Origin: Bifidobacterium breve
GTDB lineage: Bacteria; Actinomycetota; Actinomycetes; Nanopelagicales; Nanopelagicaceae
DNA: 13,522 nucleotides
Assembly: GCA_945869505.1 (NCBI GenBank)
Contig: CAMBOZ010000030.1
Span: 1-13,522, forward strand
Reading direction: 5' to 3'
The position numbers and the translations under genes are program-made. Below, in pieces: positions 1-6,442 of this stretch. The notes under the pieces are model-generated. The model saw only the letters and a program-made list of their open reading frames with translations. It was not told where the DNA came from and did no database searches. Each line of letters begins with the position of its first letter. Positions within the stretch are counted from its first letter, which is position 1.

Positions 1-81
1 GTCTGCCAACAAAACGCTGGTATCTAAAACATAGGTCTTTTTTGCAGCCTTTTTCTTGCTATTAGATACTGGAGTAGCCAA
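1..81 (-). CDS. PhoH-like protein with N-terminal PIN domain (5' part only)
   Basis: Only the first 27 codons lie in the window; the gene runs off the left edge. The frame opens at a TTG at 81..79, reads a lysine-rich lead-in (SNSKKKAAKK) and then YVLDTSVLLAD, the first beta strand of a PIN nuclease domain with its first catalytic Asp. Two in-frame TAA stops lie upstream (at 111..109 and 105..103), so no earlier start is possible. A weak GAGAG purine stretch precedes the TTG by 7 bases. The YVLDTSVLL opening fits the actinobacterial PhoH2 family, in which a PIN RNase is fused to a PhoH ATPase. It is also compatible with a VapC-type toxin. The PhoH call leans on a remembered neighbourhood with the prenyltransferase gene. 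The rest of the protein would decide. Confidence 0.62.
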   Translation of the reverse strand, partial: MATPVSNSKKKAAKKTYVLDTSVLLAD

Positions 82-207
82 TGGCCAGCTCTCGCATTCT
101 CTTTAGTTTTATCCGGCGGGAGTTGCTTCTGACTAGAAAAAGATAGAACTTCGCTGCCCTCTTTTAAGTGCGACACGCCATAACAATTTATTAACGATTG
201 ATTAAAG
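82..207. other. Intergenic leader between prenyltransferase and PhoH-like gene
   Basis: These 126 bases hold no supportable gene. On the minus strand they contain an imperfect 11-base direct repeat just after the prenyltransferase stop (TTAATCAATCG followed by TTAATAAATTG), with no hairpin-plus-T-run terminator. The PhoH-like gene may have its own promoter here, but I could not pick a convincing -35/-10 pair. Confidence 0.4.
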
Positions 208-999
208 CTATGCACCGAGTCGACGTTGGCGCTGTGAATATGCGCGAAGTGCACGTAAAAAATCTACGCGACGAAAATCTGGCCAGTACGCTTCACAGAA
301 ATAGAACTCAGAGTGTGCGCTCTGCCACAATAAAAAGCCACCCAGGCGCTGTTCTCCTGATGTTCTAATTAACAGCTCCGGATCTGGTTGGCCGGCGGTA
401 TACAAATACTTAGATATTGCTTCAACAGATAACTCATTAGCTGCACTTTCAATACTAGAGCCGTGCGCACTCTGATCTTGTAAATATCCCTTAACCGCAT
501 CCACGATTTCGCGGCGGCCGCCATAGCCAATTGCCACATTTACTTCCACGCCTCCGTCATGAATGGGAGATAAATTTGCTAACTTCTCACTCATCCAAGG
601 TGGCAGCAGATCAAGGGCGCCCACTGCTTTGATATTCCACTTACCGGTTGCGTGAAGTTCATTCACGGTTTCAGCGATAATTATTAGTAGTCCATCTAAC
701 TCTTCAGGTGTGCGCTTAAAGTTTTCGGTAGATAACAACCACAAGGTCACAACTTCCACTTTTGCCTCATCGCACCAGCCAAGAAATTCCATAATTTTGC
801 TCGCCCCGCGGCGATGTCCCTTTGGATCTAGCTCGCTGGGATTGGCCTTTGCAAAGCGGCGATTGCCATCGAGGATTACTCCAACATGACGCGGAGTTTT
901 AGAGAAATCAAGGCTTCGGACAATGCGCGACTCATAGAAGGGATAGAGCGCAGATTTAATTGCGTTACGAATAGGTTTTAACAATTTTGCGTTCCGCAA
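208..999 (-). CDS. uppS: Isoprenyl transferase ((Z)-prenyl diphosphate synthase, UPP synthase family)
   Basis: This is a cytosolic cis-prenyltransferase that adds isopentenyl diphosphate units in Z configuration to an allylic primer, on the route to the undecaprenyl/decaprenyl phosphate carriers of wall synthesis. The diphosphate-binding motif HVGVILDGNRR lies at residues 38-48, with catalytic Asp44. GYGGRREIVDAV follows, then RTSGEQR from about residue 212 and FLLWQ...HSEFYF, all signatures of the family. From memory the sequence is closest to the M. tuberculosis Rv1086 type, a short-chain enzyme. Product length cannot be read from this sequence. The TTG at 999 overlaps DUF3817 by 35 bases. 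A second TTG at 984..982 has a GGAA about 9 bases upstream and may be the true start. Only the purine-poor upstream context argues against the longer form. It is the last gene of an overlapping run. Confidence 0.93.
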   Translation of the reverse strand: MRNAKLLKPIRNAIKSALYPFYESRIVRSLDFSKTPRHVGVILDGNRRFAKANPSELDPKGHRRGASKIMEFLGWCDEAKVEVVTLWLLSTENFKRTPEELDGLLIIIAETVNELHATGKWNIKAVGALDLLPPWMSEKLANLSPIHDGGVEVNVAIGYGGRREIVDAVKGYLQDQSAHGSSIESAANELSVEAISKYLYTAGQPDPELLIRTSGEQRLGGFLLWQSAHSEFYFCEAYWPDFRRVDFLRALRAYSQRQRRLGA

Positions 1000-1264
1000 T
1001 AAATGAAGCGATCGGCAGAGTTCCGGCTAGAGCCAACCAGATTACGCGGCGTAATTCCCAGCGCGCTTTAACCGAAAATTGCAACGCAGTTAAAAGGTAA
1101 ACGGCATACACCCAGCCGTGTACGAAAGGAATCCAGGCGACCTTGCTCTTCCAGTCCTCATTGTTAAATAGGTAGGCCACTGGCAGATCAACAAACCATA
1201 AAAGCAGTGACATTACTCCGGCGGTTAACGCCATTACTCGAAATCTCTTTACGGCACCGGTCAT
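965..1264 (-). CDS. DUF3817 small integral membrane protein
   Basis: This 99-residue membrane protein has three likely helices (about residues 10-32, 45-64 and 73-90). The basic entry KRFRVMAL, the central FVHGWVYAVYLLTAL and the ending GTLPIASFIAERK match my recollection of the actinobacterial DUF3817 family (integral membrane protein, TIGR03954). Function is unknown. Its ATG overlaps the TGA of SURF1 by 4 bases (ATGA), which indicates translational coupling, and its 3' end overlaps the prenyltransferase. The hydrophobic core and invariant ERK tail are clear. A role in membrane or wall metabolism would be guesswork from neighbours. Confidence 0.88.
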   Translation of the reverse strand: MTGAVKRFRVMALTAGVMSLLLWFVDLPVAYLFNNEDWKSKVAWIPFVHGWVYAVYLLTALQFSVKARWELRRVIWLALAGTLPIASFIAERKIVKTYS

Positions 1265-1977
1265 GAGGCAATCCTACGGCGATAGAAGGGAAGGTAAAGA
1301 ACTATCGCAGCCATAAGCCACCAGATCACAACGTAGGAAATATGTTGCCAGTAATACCCAGCGATTCGTGAAACGGGAGTCGGTGGAACAACTCTCTCTC
1401 GCTCCAATTCGCCGTCACGAGTGCTCTCTGATTTAGCGGCGATAAATCCATCGTAAAGCTGCAGATCTACCAAACTCACGATAACGCTGCTATCTAATCT
1501 GGAGATAACCCCCGGCTCATTATCTGCACGGTCATCATTTTGATGTGGCTGCAAAGTTCCCAGCATTGAGATCCTGGTGGACATCGCAACATCAGGATTT
1601 AGCAATCGATCTTCCCAAAGCCCACGTACAACCAATATTCCGGAAAGCGGAGTCACGCCATCAACTTGCAATAGAGCTACTTCCCAATCGCTGACTTTGC
1701 CATCTTTATCGCTCTGCCGCGGCGCTTTGAAGTTCGCTACATAAAATCCACTTACGGAAACTTGCTTATTAACATTTCGTGAATCAAGGGGCAGTGCCGG
1801 CGTAGCCAAATCTTCTAGGGTGTAAATGTTGGGATCGACAATCTTCGCTGCGGCGTTACTTTCTTGAACAAGTTCGGCGCGATCAAGCTGCCATTTGCCA
1901 AGGCCAATTAGGGCCAATAGCAGAGCAAGAACAAGTAGTCCTTGGAAAAACTTTTTAATTATCACTCTGGTTTTCAT
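1261..1977 (-). CDS. SURF1 family cytochrome oxidase biogenesis protein
   Basis: SURF1 proteins assist assembly of haem-copper cytochrome c oxidase, probably in haem a handling. The 238-residue length and two-helix layout fit. An amino-terminal helix (about residues 9-27) leads into GKWQLDRAEL, the family's G-x-W-Q-x-x-R motif. An extracytoplasmic domain of about 170 residues with VVRGLW follows. A carboxy-terminal helix then has YYWQHISYVVIWWLMAA, resembling the family's H-x-x-Y-x-x-x-W-x-x-x-A motif. It starts at ATG 1977, inside the last codons of the 47-aa membrane ORF upstream (23-base overlap), and ends in a 4-base overlap with DUF3817. No oxidase subunits are in the window, so the partner is inferred from the family. 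Confidence 0.88.
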   Translation of the reverse strand: MKTRVIIKKFFQGLLVLALLLALIGLGKWQLDRAELVQESNAAAKIVDPNIYTLEDLATPALPLDSRNVNKQVSVSGFYVANFKAPRQSDKDGKVSDWEVALLQVDGVTPLSGILVVRGLWEDRLLNPDVAMSTRISMLGTLQPHQNDDRADNEPGVISRLDSSVIVSLVDLQLYDGFIAAKSESTRDGELERERVVPPTPVSRIAGYYWQHISYVVIWWLMAAIVLYLPFYRRRIAS

Positions 1978-2098
1978 TATTTCGAGCGTTCATTCGGTTG
2001 TAGCGCTTGTAGAAACTGCGCAACAAGAGTGCAACAGTGATGCAGAGAGTTAGAACTGTCAGTGATCCAGCCCAACCCATATCAAATTCTGTTTGCAT
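1955..2098 (-). CDS. 47-residue single-pass membrane protein
   Basis: This small gene was found by reading upstream of SURF1. It begins MQTEFDMGWAGS. One hydrophobic helix follows (about residues 9-26, LTVLTLCITVALLL). The tail is basic and polar (RSFYKRYNR...), the usual positive-inside pattern for an amino-terminus-out single-pass protein. The TAA stop lies 23 bases inside SURF1, and the start is 15 bases from the divergent DUF4307 start, so it fills an otherwise empty gap exactly. I do not recognise a family. The Mycobacterium neighbourhood also has a small membrane gene beside mca, but homology cannot be judged by eye. Support comes from the helix topology and operon position. A homologue alignment would settle it. 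Confidence 0.6.
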   Translation of the reverse strand: MQTEFDMGWAGSLTVLTLCITVALLLRSFYKRYNRMNARNNENQSDN

Positions 2099-2112
2099 GC
2101 CATAATCTTGCC
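2099..2112. promoter_or_regulatory. Compact divergent promoter with near-symmetric -10 element
   Basis: Only 14 bases separate the two divergent starts. On the plus strand CATAAT (2101-2106) stands exactly 6 bases before the DUF4307 ATG, the spacing expected of a leaderless mRNA starting at the A of ATG. The same bases read GATTATG on the minus strand, 3 bases before the small membrane gene's ATG, a weaker -10 match (4/6). Neither direction has a good -35 or a Shine-Dalgarno. The promoter call is inferred. Confidence 0.45.
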
Positions 2113-2490
2113 ATGGATTTAGATTTCAACGACCGCTATGGCGTGCGCTCAACCAAAGGTTGGATCACACCGGCGATCGTTTTTGCCTTAATTGGCGGCG
2201 GTTGGTTGATTTGGGCAGCCTTGCATCATTCCGATCCAGCAATTCGTAGTGAGTTAATTTCATTTAACGTCACCGCAGAAAATGAAATCTCAATTCGTTA
2301 CAGGATTGATCGCACAGACTCGAACCAAGTTGTTATCTGTACTTTGACGGCGCGCGATCTCGATAAGAATGTGATCGGGCAGATCGATGACACCATCCCT
2401 GCTGGCAGCACCTACAGCGAGCAAACCACTGCAATTCCCGCACGATCTACCCCAGTTACCGCAGCAATTGTGCGTTGTCGCGCCAAATAA
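2113..2490 (+). CDS. DUF4307 membrane-anchored protein
   Basis: The protein has 125 residues. A short cytoplasmic start (MDLDFNDRYGVRST) is followed by one helix (about residues 17-36) and an extracytoplasmic beta-rich domain with one Cys in VVICTLTARD and one near the end in VRCRAK. This matches the actinobacterial DUF4307 family, whose function is unknown. I chose ATG 2113 over an upstream GTG at 2062. The longer reading adds an unlikely Cys- and His-containing stretch and would overlap the divergent small gene, and 2113 sits 6 bases behind a CATAAT -10. The greA gene follows 24 bases later on the same strand, the same order as in Mycobacterium (Rv1081c then greA). Confidence 0.85.
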   Translation: MDLDFNDRYGVRSTKGWITPAIVFALIGGGWLIWAALHHSDPAIRSELISFNVTAENEISIRYRIDRTDSNQVVICTLTARDLDKNVIGQIDDTIPAGSTYSEQTTAIPARSTPVTAAIVRCRAK

Positions 2491-2514
2491 TTACTTCGTA
2501 TACCGTTGCCTCTT

Positions 2515-2991
2515 ATGAGTACCCCACAAACTTGGTTGACCCAAGAGGCCGCAGATCGTTTGCGCGGTGAACTCGCACACCTTGAAAGTGATGGCCGTAA
2601 AGAGATCACTGCAAAAATTGAAGCAGCTCGTGCTGAAGGTGACTTGAAAGAGAACGGTGGCTACCACGCTGCGCGCGATGAACAAGGAAAGATGGAAGCG
2701 CGCATCCGACAGTTAAAGCAGATGCTTGAGAATGCACACATTGGAACTCCCCCAGCTTCTGCCGATGGAGTTGTTGGGCCCGGAATGGTTATCACTGCGA
2801 TTATCGCTGGCGATGAAGAAAAATTCTTACTAGGTTCGCGCGAGATTGCTTCAGGTGATCTAAGCGTTTACAGCGAAAAATCTCCGCTTGGCGCAGCGGT
2901 GATGGGCGCAAAGATTGGCGACACAGTTTCTTACACTGCGCCAAATGGTAAAGAGATTAAAGTCGAAATTAAAGCGGCAACTAACTATTAA
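2515..2991 (+). CDS. greA: Transcription elongation factor GreA
   Basis: GreA rescues backtracked RNA polymerase by stimulating cleavage of the nascent RNA 3' end. The 158-residue protein has the usual two domains. An amino-terminal antiparallel coiled coil (about 8-77) carries the acidic tip in EGDLKENGGYHAARDEQ, whose Asp and Glu are the residues that help place Mg2+ in the polymerase secondary channel. A carboxy-terminal FKBP-like domain contains SPLGAAVMGAKIGDTVSY. ATG 2515 is the natural family start (MSTPQTWLTQEA). A TTG 9 bases upstream is less likely. A TATACC at 2499-2504 could give a very short leader. The gene ends tail to tail with the ABC permease, and the two stops share TTAA at 2988-2991. 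Confidence 0.96.
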   Translation: MSTPQTWLTQEAADRLRGELAHLESDGRKEITAKIEAARAEGDLKENGGYHAARDEQGKMEARIRQLKQMLENAHIGTPPASADGVVGPGMVITAIIAGDEEKFLLGSREIASGDLSVYSEKSPLGAAVMGAKIGDTVSYTAPNGKEIKVEIKAATNY

Positions 2992-3779
2992 TCAGAAGCG
3001 CGCTTATATTTTCTAACGCTTAATGGAATGAAAATCGCCATGATGATGATCATGTATAAAAATGATGTCAGCAATGGATTCTCACTTGGGAATGATCCTG
3101 CAGTGGCACCGAATTGATTTTCTAGGCCAAAGAGATCGCGGCAGCCAGCAACCATTGTTGACACAGGATTCCACTCAGCAAAGTACTGAAGCGCGCGAGG
3201 CATTCCGGTAGTTGGCGCGAAGGCGTTGGATAAGAAGGTAAGCGGGAATGTGATTATGAAACTCACATTTTGAACAACGCGGGCATCTGAAGCGGACAAT
3301 CCAACAAAGATTCCAACCCAGGAAAGTGCGTAACCAAATAACAGGAGAAAAACGAATCCGATTACGACGTTAAACAGGCCAGATGTTGGACGCCAACCAA
3401 CCATAAATCCTGCGATACCCATCACTGCAAGAACTACGATATTGAGTAAGGAATCCCCCAGAGTGCGGCCCATTATCAGCGCTAATTGTGAAATTGGTAG
3501 CGATCTAAAGCGGTCGATTAAACCCTTTTTCATATCTTCAGCTAAACCTGATGCTGTTCCGGCTAACGTGAAAGCAACCGTTTGCACGAAAATTCCGGGC
3601 ATCAATAATTGAACATAACCACCTGGTTGATCAGTAGAAATTGATCCACCAAATACATAGCGGAATAAGAGTACAAACATCACGGGCTGAATAGTTGAAA
3701 AGATTAAAACTTCAGGCACGCGAGTTAACAAACGCAACTGGCGTTGCGTAATAATCATTGTGTCTTTAAAGGCTCTCAC
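2988..3779 (-). CDS. ABC-2 type transporter permease, DrrB-like
   Basis: This 263-residue polytopic protein should form the membrane channel of an ABC exporter. About six helices are visible: FSTIQPVMFVLLFRYVF near residue 30, then helices around 55-75, 105-125, 135-158, 168-188 and 235-255. The start of the first helix (RVPEVLIFSTIQPVMFVLLF) and the GIFVQTVAFTLAGTASGLAEDMKKG loop, which contacts the ATPase, are typical of the daunorubicin-resistance DrrB group of the ABC-2 family. The GTG start at 3779 overlaps the TGA of the ATPase gene by 4 bases, so the two are translationally coupled. Substrate is not deducible. Members export lipids, polyketides or drugs. Confidence 0.9.
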   Translation of the reverse strand: MRAFKDTMIITQRQLRLLTRVPEVLIFSTIQPVMFVLLFRYVFGGSISTDQPGGYVQLLMPGIFVQTVAFTLAGTASGLAEDMKKGLIDRFRSLPISQLALIMGRTLGDSLLNIVVLAVMGIAGFMVGWRPTSGLFNVVIGFVFLLLFGYALSWVGIFVGLSASDARVVQNVSFIITFPLTFLSNAFAPTTGMPRALQYFAEWNPVSTMVAGCRDLFGLENQFGATAGSFPSENPLLTSFLYMIIIMAIFIPLSVRKYKRASD

Positions 3780-4768
3780 TTCTTTGCCTTCTTTCTACGT
3801 CCAGTGACTTCTACTTCTTCGCTCTTCTCCTCAGCCGCGTGGCCGGTTAGGGAAAGGAAAACATCATCGAGCGATGGACGTTTCAAACCAACATCGAGCG
3901 GATGAATGCCAGCAGCGTCTAGTGATCTAAGCGTTTCGATTAACGCAGTTGCGCCTGTCGAAACCGGGGCCGAGATCATGCGCAGGCCTTCATCTAGGCT
4001 CGCTTTATTTCCGCTGACGGTAGCGACAACTTCCATTGCCTTGGCGATGTTCTGGCTTTCAACGACGATTTCTAAGCGCTCACCACCGACTTGCTTCTTA
4101 AGCGCATCAGATGTTCCACGAGCAATTACTTTGCCGTGATCAATAACCGCAATTTCATCAGCCAACTGATCGGCTTCTTCTAAGTATTGGGTAGTCAAAA
4201 GCAATGTAACTCCGCCCTTTACCAACTCTTCAATAACGCTCCACATTTCTTGGCGACCACGTGGATCAAGTCCTGTGGTTGGCTCATCTAGGAAGAGCAC
4301 CTTTGGTTTAACAATGAGTGATGCTGCTAAATCTAAGCGGCGACGCATTCCACCTGAATAGGTTTTGATTGGTCGTTTTGCACTTTCTGTAAGTGAGAAT
4401 CTTTCAAGTAGCTCTTCGGCACGAGCGATCGATGCTTTTTTACCCAAGTGATAGAGCTGACCGAACATAACTAAGTTATCCCAGCCAGTTAAAATCTCAT
4501 CAACTGCTGCATACTGGCCAGATAGTCCAATTACTTCACGCACTTTTTCAGGATGTTTAATTACATCGATTCCACCAACCATGGCGCGACCTGAATCAGG
4601 TTTCAATAGCGTTGCAAGGATTCGCACACATGTTGTCTTTCCTGCGCCATTTGGGCCAAGCACGCTTAAAACAGTGCCTTCTTCAACATCAAGTGAGAGG
4701 TGATCTAGGGCACGAACAGCCCCATTGCGATAAGTTTTTACTAAGTCTTCGGCTATTACTGATTTCAC
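3776..4768 (-). CDS. ABC transporter ATP-binding protein, DrrA family
   Basis: This 330-residue nucleotide-binding subunit powers the downstream permease. Walker A GPNGAGKTT lies at about 38-46, the signature YSGGMRRR at 137-144, and Walker B VLFLDEPTTG at 157-166 with Glu162. The switch motif reads LLLTTQYLEEAD, with Gln where most ABC ATPases have His. As I recall, this substitution is characteristic of DrrA-type proteins, and IAVIDHGKVIARGT after it is too. The extra carboxy-terminal domain (about 230-330) ends in an acidic then lysine/arginine-rich tail. The start is GTG 4768. TAAGTT sits exactly 6 bases upstream with TTGCAA 18 bases before it, suggesting leaderless transcription. It is the first gene of a two-gene operon. 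Confidence 0.94.
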   Translation of the reverse strand: MKSVIAEDLVKTYRNGAVRALDHLSLDVEEGTVLSVLGPNGAGKTTCVRILATLLKPDSGRAMVGGIDVIKHPEKVREVIGLSGQYAAVDEILTGWDNLVMFGQLYHLGKKASIARAEELLERFSLTESAKRPIKTYSGGMRRRLDLAASLIVKPKVLFLDEPTTGLDPRGRQEMWSVIEELVKGGVTLLLTTQYLEEADQLADEIAVIDHGKVIARGTSDALKKQVGGERLEIVVESQNIAKAMEVVATVSGNKASLDEGLRMISAPVSTGATALIETLRSLDAAGIHPLDVGLKRPSLDDVFLSLTGHAAEEKSEEVEVTGRRKKAKK

Positions 4769-4834
4769 GGAGTAAACTTACCGATATTGCATTACTTATT
4801 GCAAACATAAATTACCGTTTCTCGAGAGGTCCCG
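4769..4834. promoter_or_regulatory. Divergent promoter region between ABC exporter and MFS exporter
   Basis: These 66 bases separate two divergently transcribed export units. Leftward: TTGCAA (4804..4799), an 18-base spacer and TAAGTT (4780..4775), 6 bases before the GTG, a leaderless arrangement. Rightward: TAAATT (4808-4813) is a plausible -10 giving a leader of about 15 bases with a GAGAGG Shine-Dalgarno (4824-4829) ahead of ATG 4835. A direct repeat ATTGCA with 12-base period (4786-4791 and 4798-4803) overlaps both and could be an operator. No regulator gene is adjacent. Confidence 0.5.
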
Positions 4835-6436
4835 ATGTCTAGCCATGGTCCAGTGAAAGAGCATTCCCATAAAGAGATAATGATCATCCTCAGCGGATTG
4901 ATGACCGGCATGCTTTTAGCAGCCCTTGATCAGACCATTGTTTCAACCGCTCTTAAGAGCATCGTCGAAGACTTTAACGGACTTAACCATTACACCTGGG
5001 TTGTTACGGCGTACCTTCTGACATCAACTGCATCAACGCCTTTATACGGAAAAATTTCTGATATTTACGGTCGCCGCATTGTCTTCCAGTTTGCGATCGT
5101 CACCTTCTTAATTGGCTCATTCCTTGCCGGTGCATCGCAAAACATGGCGCAGTTAATTGGAACGCGCGCAATTCAAGGTCTTGGTGCGGGTGGGCTTATG
5201 GCACTGACTTTCGTAATCATTGGAGACATAGTTCCTCCGCGCGAACGCGGGCGTTATCAAGGTTATTTCGGTGCCGTTTGGGGTCTTTCTTCAGTTGCTG
5301 GCCCATTGCTAGGCGGATTCTTTTCGGATAACGCAACAATTCTTGGGATAACTGGATGGCGCTGGATTTTCTATATCAATATCCCATTTGGAATCGCAGC
5401 GCTGGTTATTACTTCGGCGGTATTGCATATTCCAAAAGTAAAACGTGAACACAATATTGATTACCTGGGCGCACTTCTTATGGTTGCCGCAGTGTCTTCT
5501 ACACTACTTGCAGTATCGGTTTATGGCCCAGAACGCGGTTGGGGTAATTCGACCACATTGACTTATCTGGCGATAGGTATCTTGCTCGCCTTAATTTTTA
5601 TTCTCTGGGAAGGAAAGGCGAAAGAACCAATTCTTCCGCTCTCGCTCTTCAAGAACCACACTTTCTCTCTGACTTCAGCTCTTGGTTTCATCATCGGCGC
5701 AGGTATGTTCGGCGCCATCGTAATGTTGCCTCTTTATCTGCAGGTCGTTAAAGGTGACACAGCAACTGAAGCGGGCTTGAAGTTGATTCCATTTATGATC
5801 GGAATTGTCTCCACTTCTATCTACAGTGGTAAGGCCATCACAAAGCACGGTTATTACAAGCGATTCCCAATTATTGGAACTGTTGTGATGACTATTGGTA
5901 TCTTCTTTATGTCGACCTTGACTGCCACAACTCCCTTCTGGCAGCTTTCGATTTACTCCATTTTGGTTGGAGCCGGCCTTGGTCTTTCTATGCAGACCAT
6001 TGTGATTGCTCTGCAAAACTCCGTTGACTTTAAAGATATGGGCGTTGCAACGAGTTCAAATACTTTCTTCCGCTCTCTGGGTTCTGTCTTCGGAACCGCC
6101 CTCTTTGGGGCAATCCTGACAAACCGTCTCGGACATTACTTGATCGTGGGGCGAGATGAATTAGCGGTTAGTAATCCAACGGCAGCGCAATCTTTCAGCG
6201 AGAGTGATATTGAGAAAATTAAGCAGAACACAAGTGCGATCGCGCAGCTTCCTCCGGAAGCCCAGACCACCGCTCTGGATGCATTTGTTAATTCATTCCA
6301 AGTAGTTTTCCTTATGGCTGCGCCAATAACAGCTCTTGGATTCTTGTTAGCTCTCTTCCTTCGCGAAACCCCACTTCGTACAAATAAAGATTATGCGGCG
6401 GCTCGTGAAGAGTCTGCTGGCGAGGCTATTGGTTAA
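4835..6436 (+). CDS. MFS drug exporter, DHA2 family (EmrB/QacA type, 14 helices)
   Basis: This is a proton-driven exporter of the 14-helix DHA2 group. The first helix carries [16 protein letters not shown], the family's motif D1 with its membrane Asp. Motif A follows as [10 protein letters not shown] in the loop after helix 2. Motif C appears as [12 protein letters not shown] in helix 5, the antiporter signature. The 533-residue length is normal, and the extended extracellular loop before the last helix ([12 protein letters not shown]...) is typical. ATG 4835 has GAGAGG 5 bases upstream. Known relatives export dyes, quaternary amines and antibiotics, but the substrate here is not deducible. 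The next MFS gene begins 6 bases after the TAA, so the two are very likely co-transcribed. Confidence 0.93.
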   Translation: MSSHGPVKEHSHKEIMIILSGLMTGMLLAALDQTIVSTALKSIVEDFNGLNHYTWVVTAYLLTSTASTPLYGKISDIYGRRIVFQFAIVTFLIGSFLAGASQNMAQLIGTRAIQGLGAGGLMALTFVIIGDIVPPRERGRYQGYFGAVWGLSSVAGPLLGGFFSDNATILGITGWRWIFYINIPFGIAALVITSAVLHIPKVKREHNIDYLGALLMVAAVSSTLLAVSVYGPERGWGNSTTLTYLAIGILLALIFILWEGKAKEPILPLSLFKNHTFSLTSALGFIIGAGMFGAIVMLPLYLQVVKGDTATEAGLKLIPFMIGIVSTSIYSGKAITKHGYYKRFPIIGTVVMTIGIFFMSTLTATTPFWQLSIYSILVGAGLGLSMQTIVIALQNSVDFKDMGVATSSNTFFRSLGSVFGTALFGAILTNRLGHYLIVGRDELAVSNPTAAQSFSESDIEKIKQNTSAIAQLPPEAQTTALDAFVNSFQVVFLMAAPITALGFLLALFLRETPLRTNKDYAAAREESAGEAIG

Positions 6437-6442
6437 AGAGAA

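Noticed and set aside
24..254. Minus-strand open frame of 76 codons at the left edge
   Set aside because: It overlaps the prenyltransferase 3' end in another frame and the PhoH-like gene start, has no family signature, and is explained as a shadow.
2062..2112. Longer amino terminus for DUF4307 from a GTG at 2062
   Set aside because: The extra residues are atypical for the family and overlap the divergent small gene; the ATG at 2113 gives the usual family start.
5675..6016. 113-codon minus-strand frame inside the DHA2 exporter gene
   Set aside because: Its translation is rich in His/Asn/Gln/Ser with no domain, and it lies entirely antisense to a clear MFS coding region.
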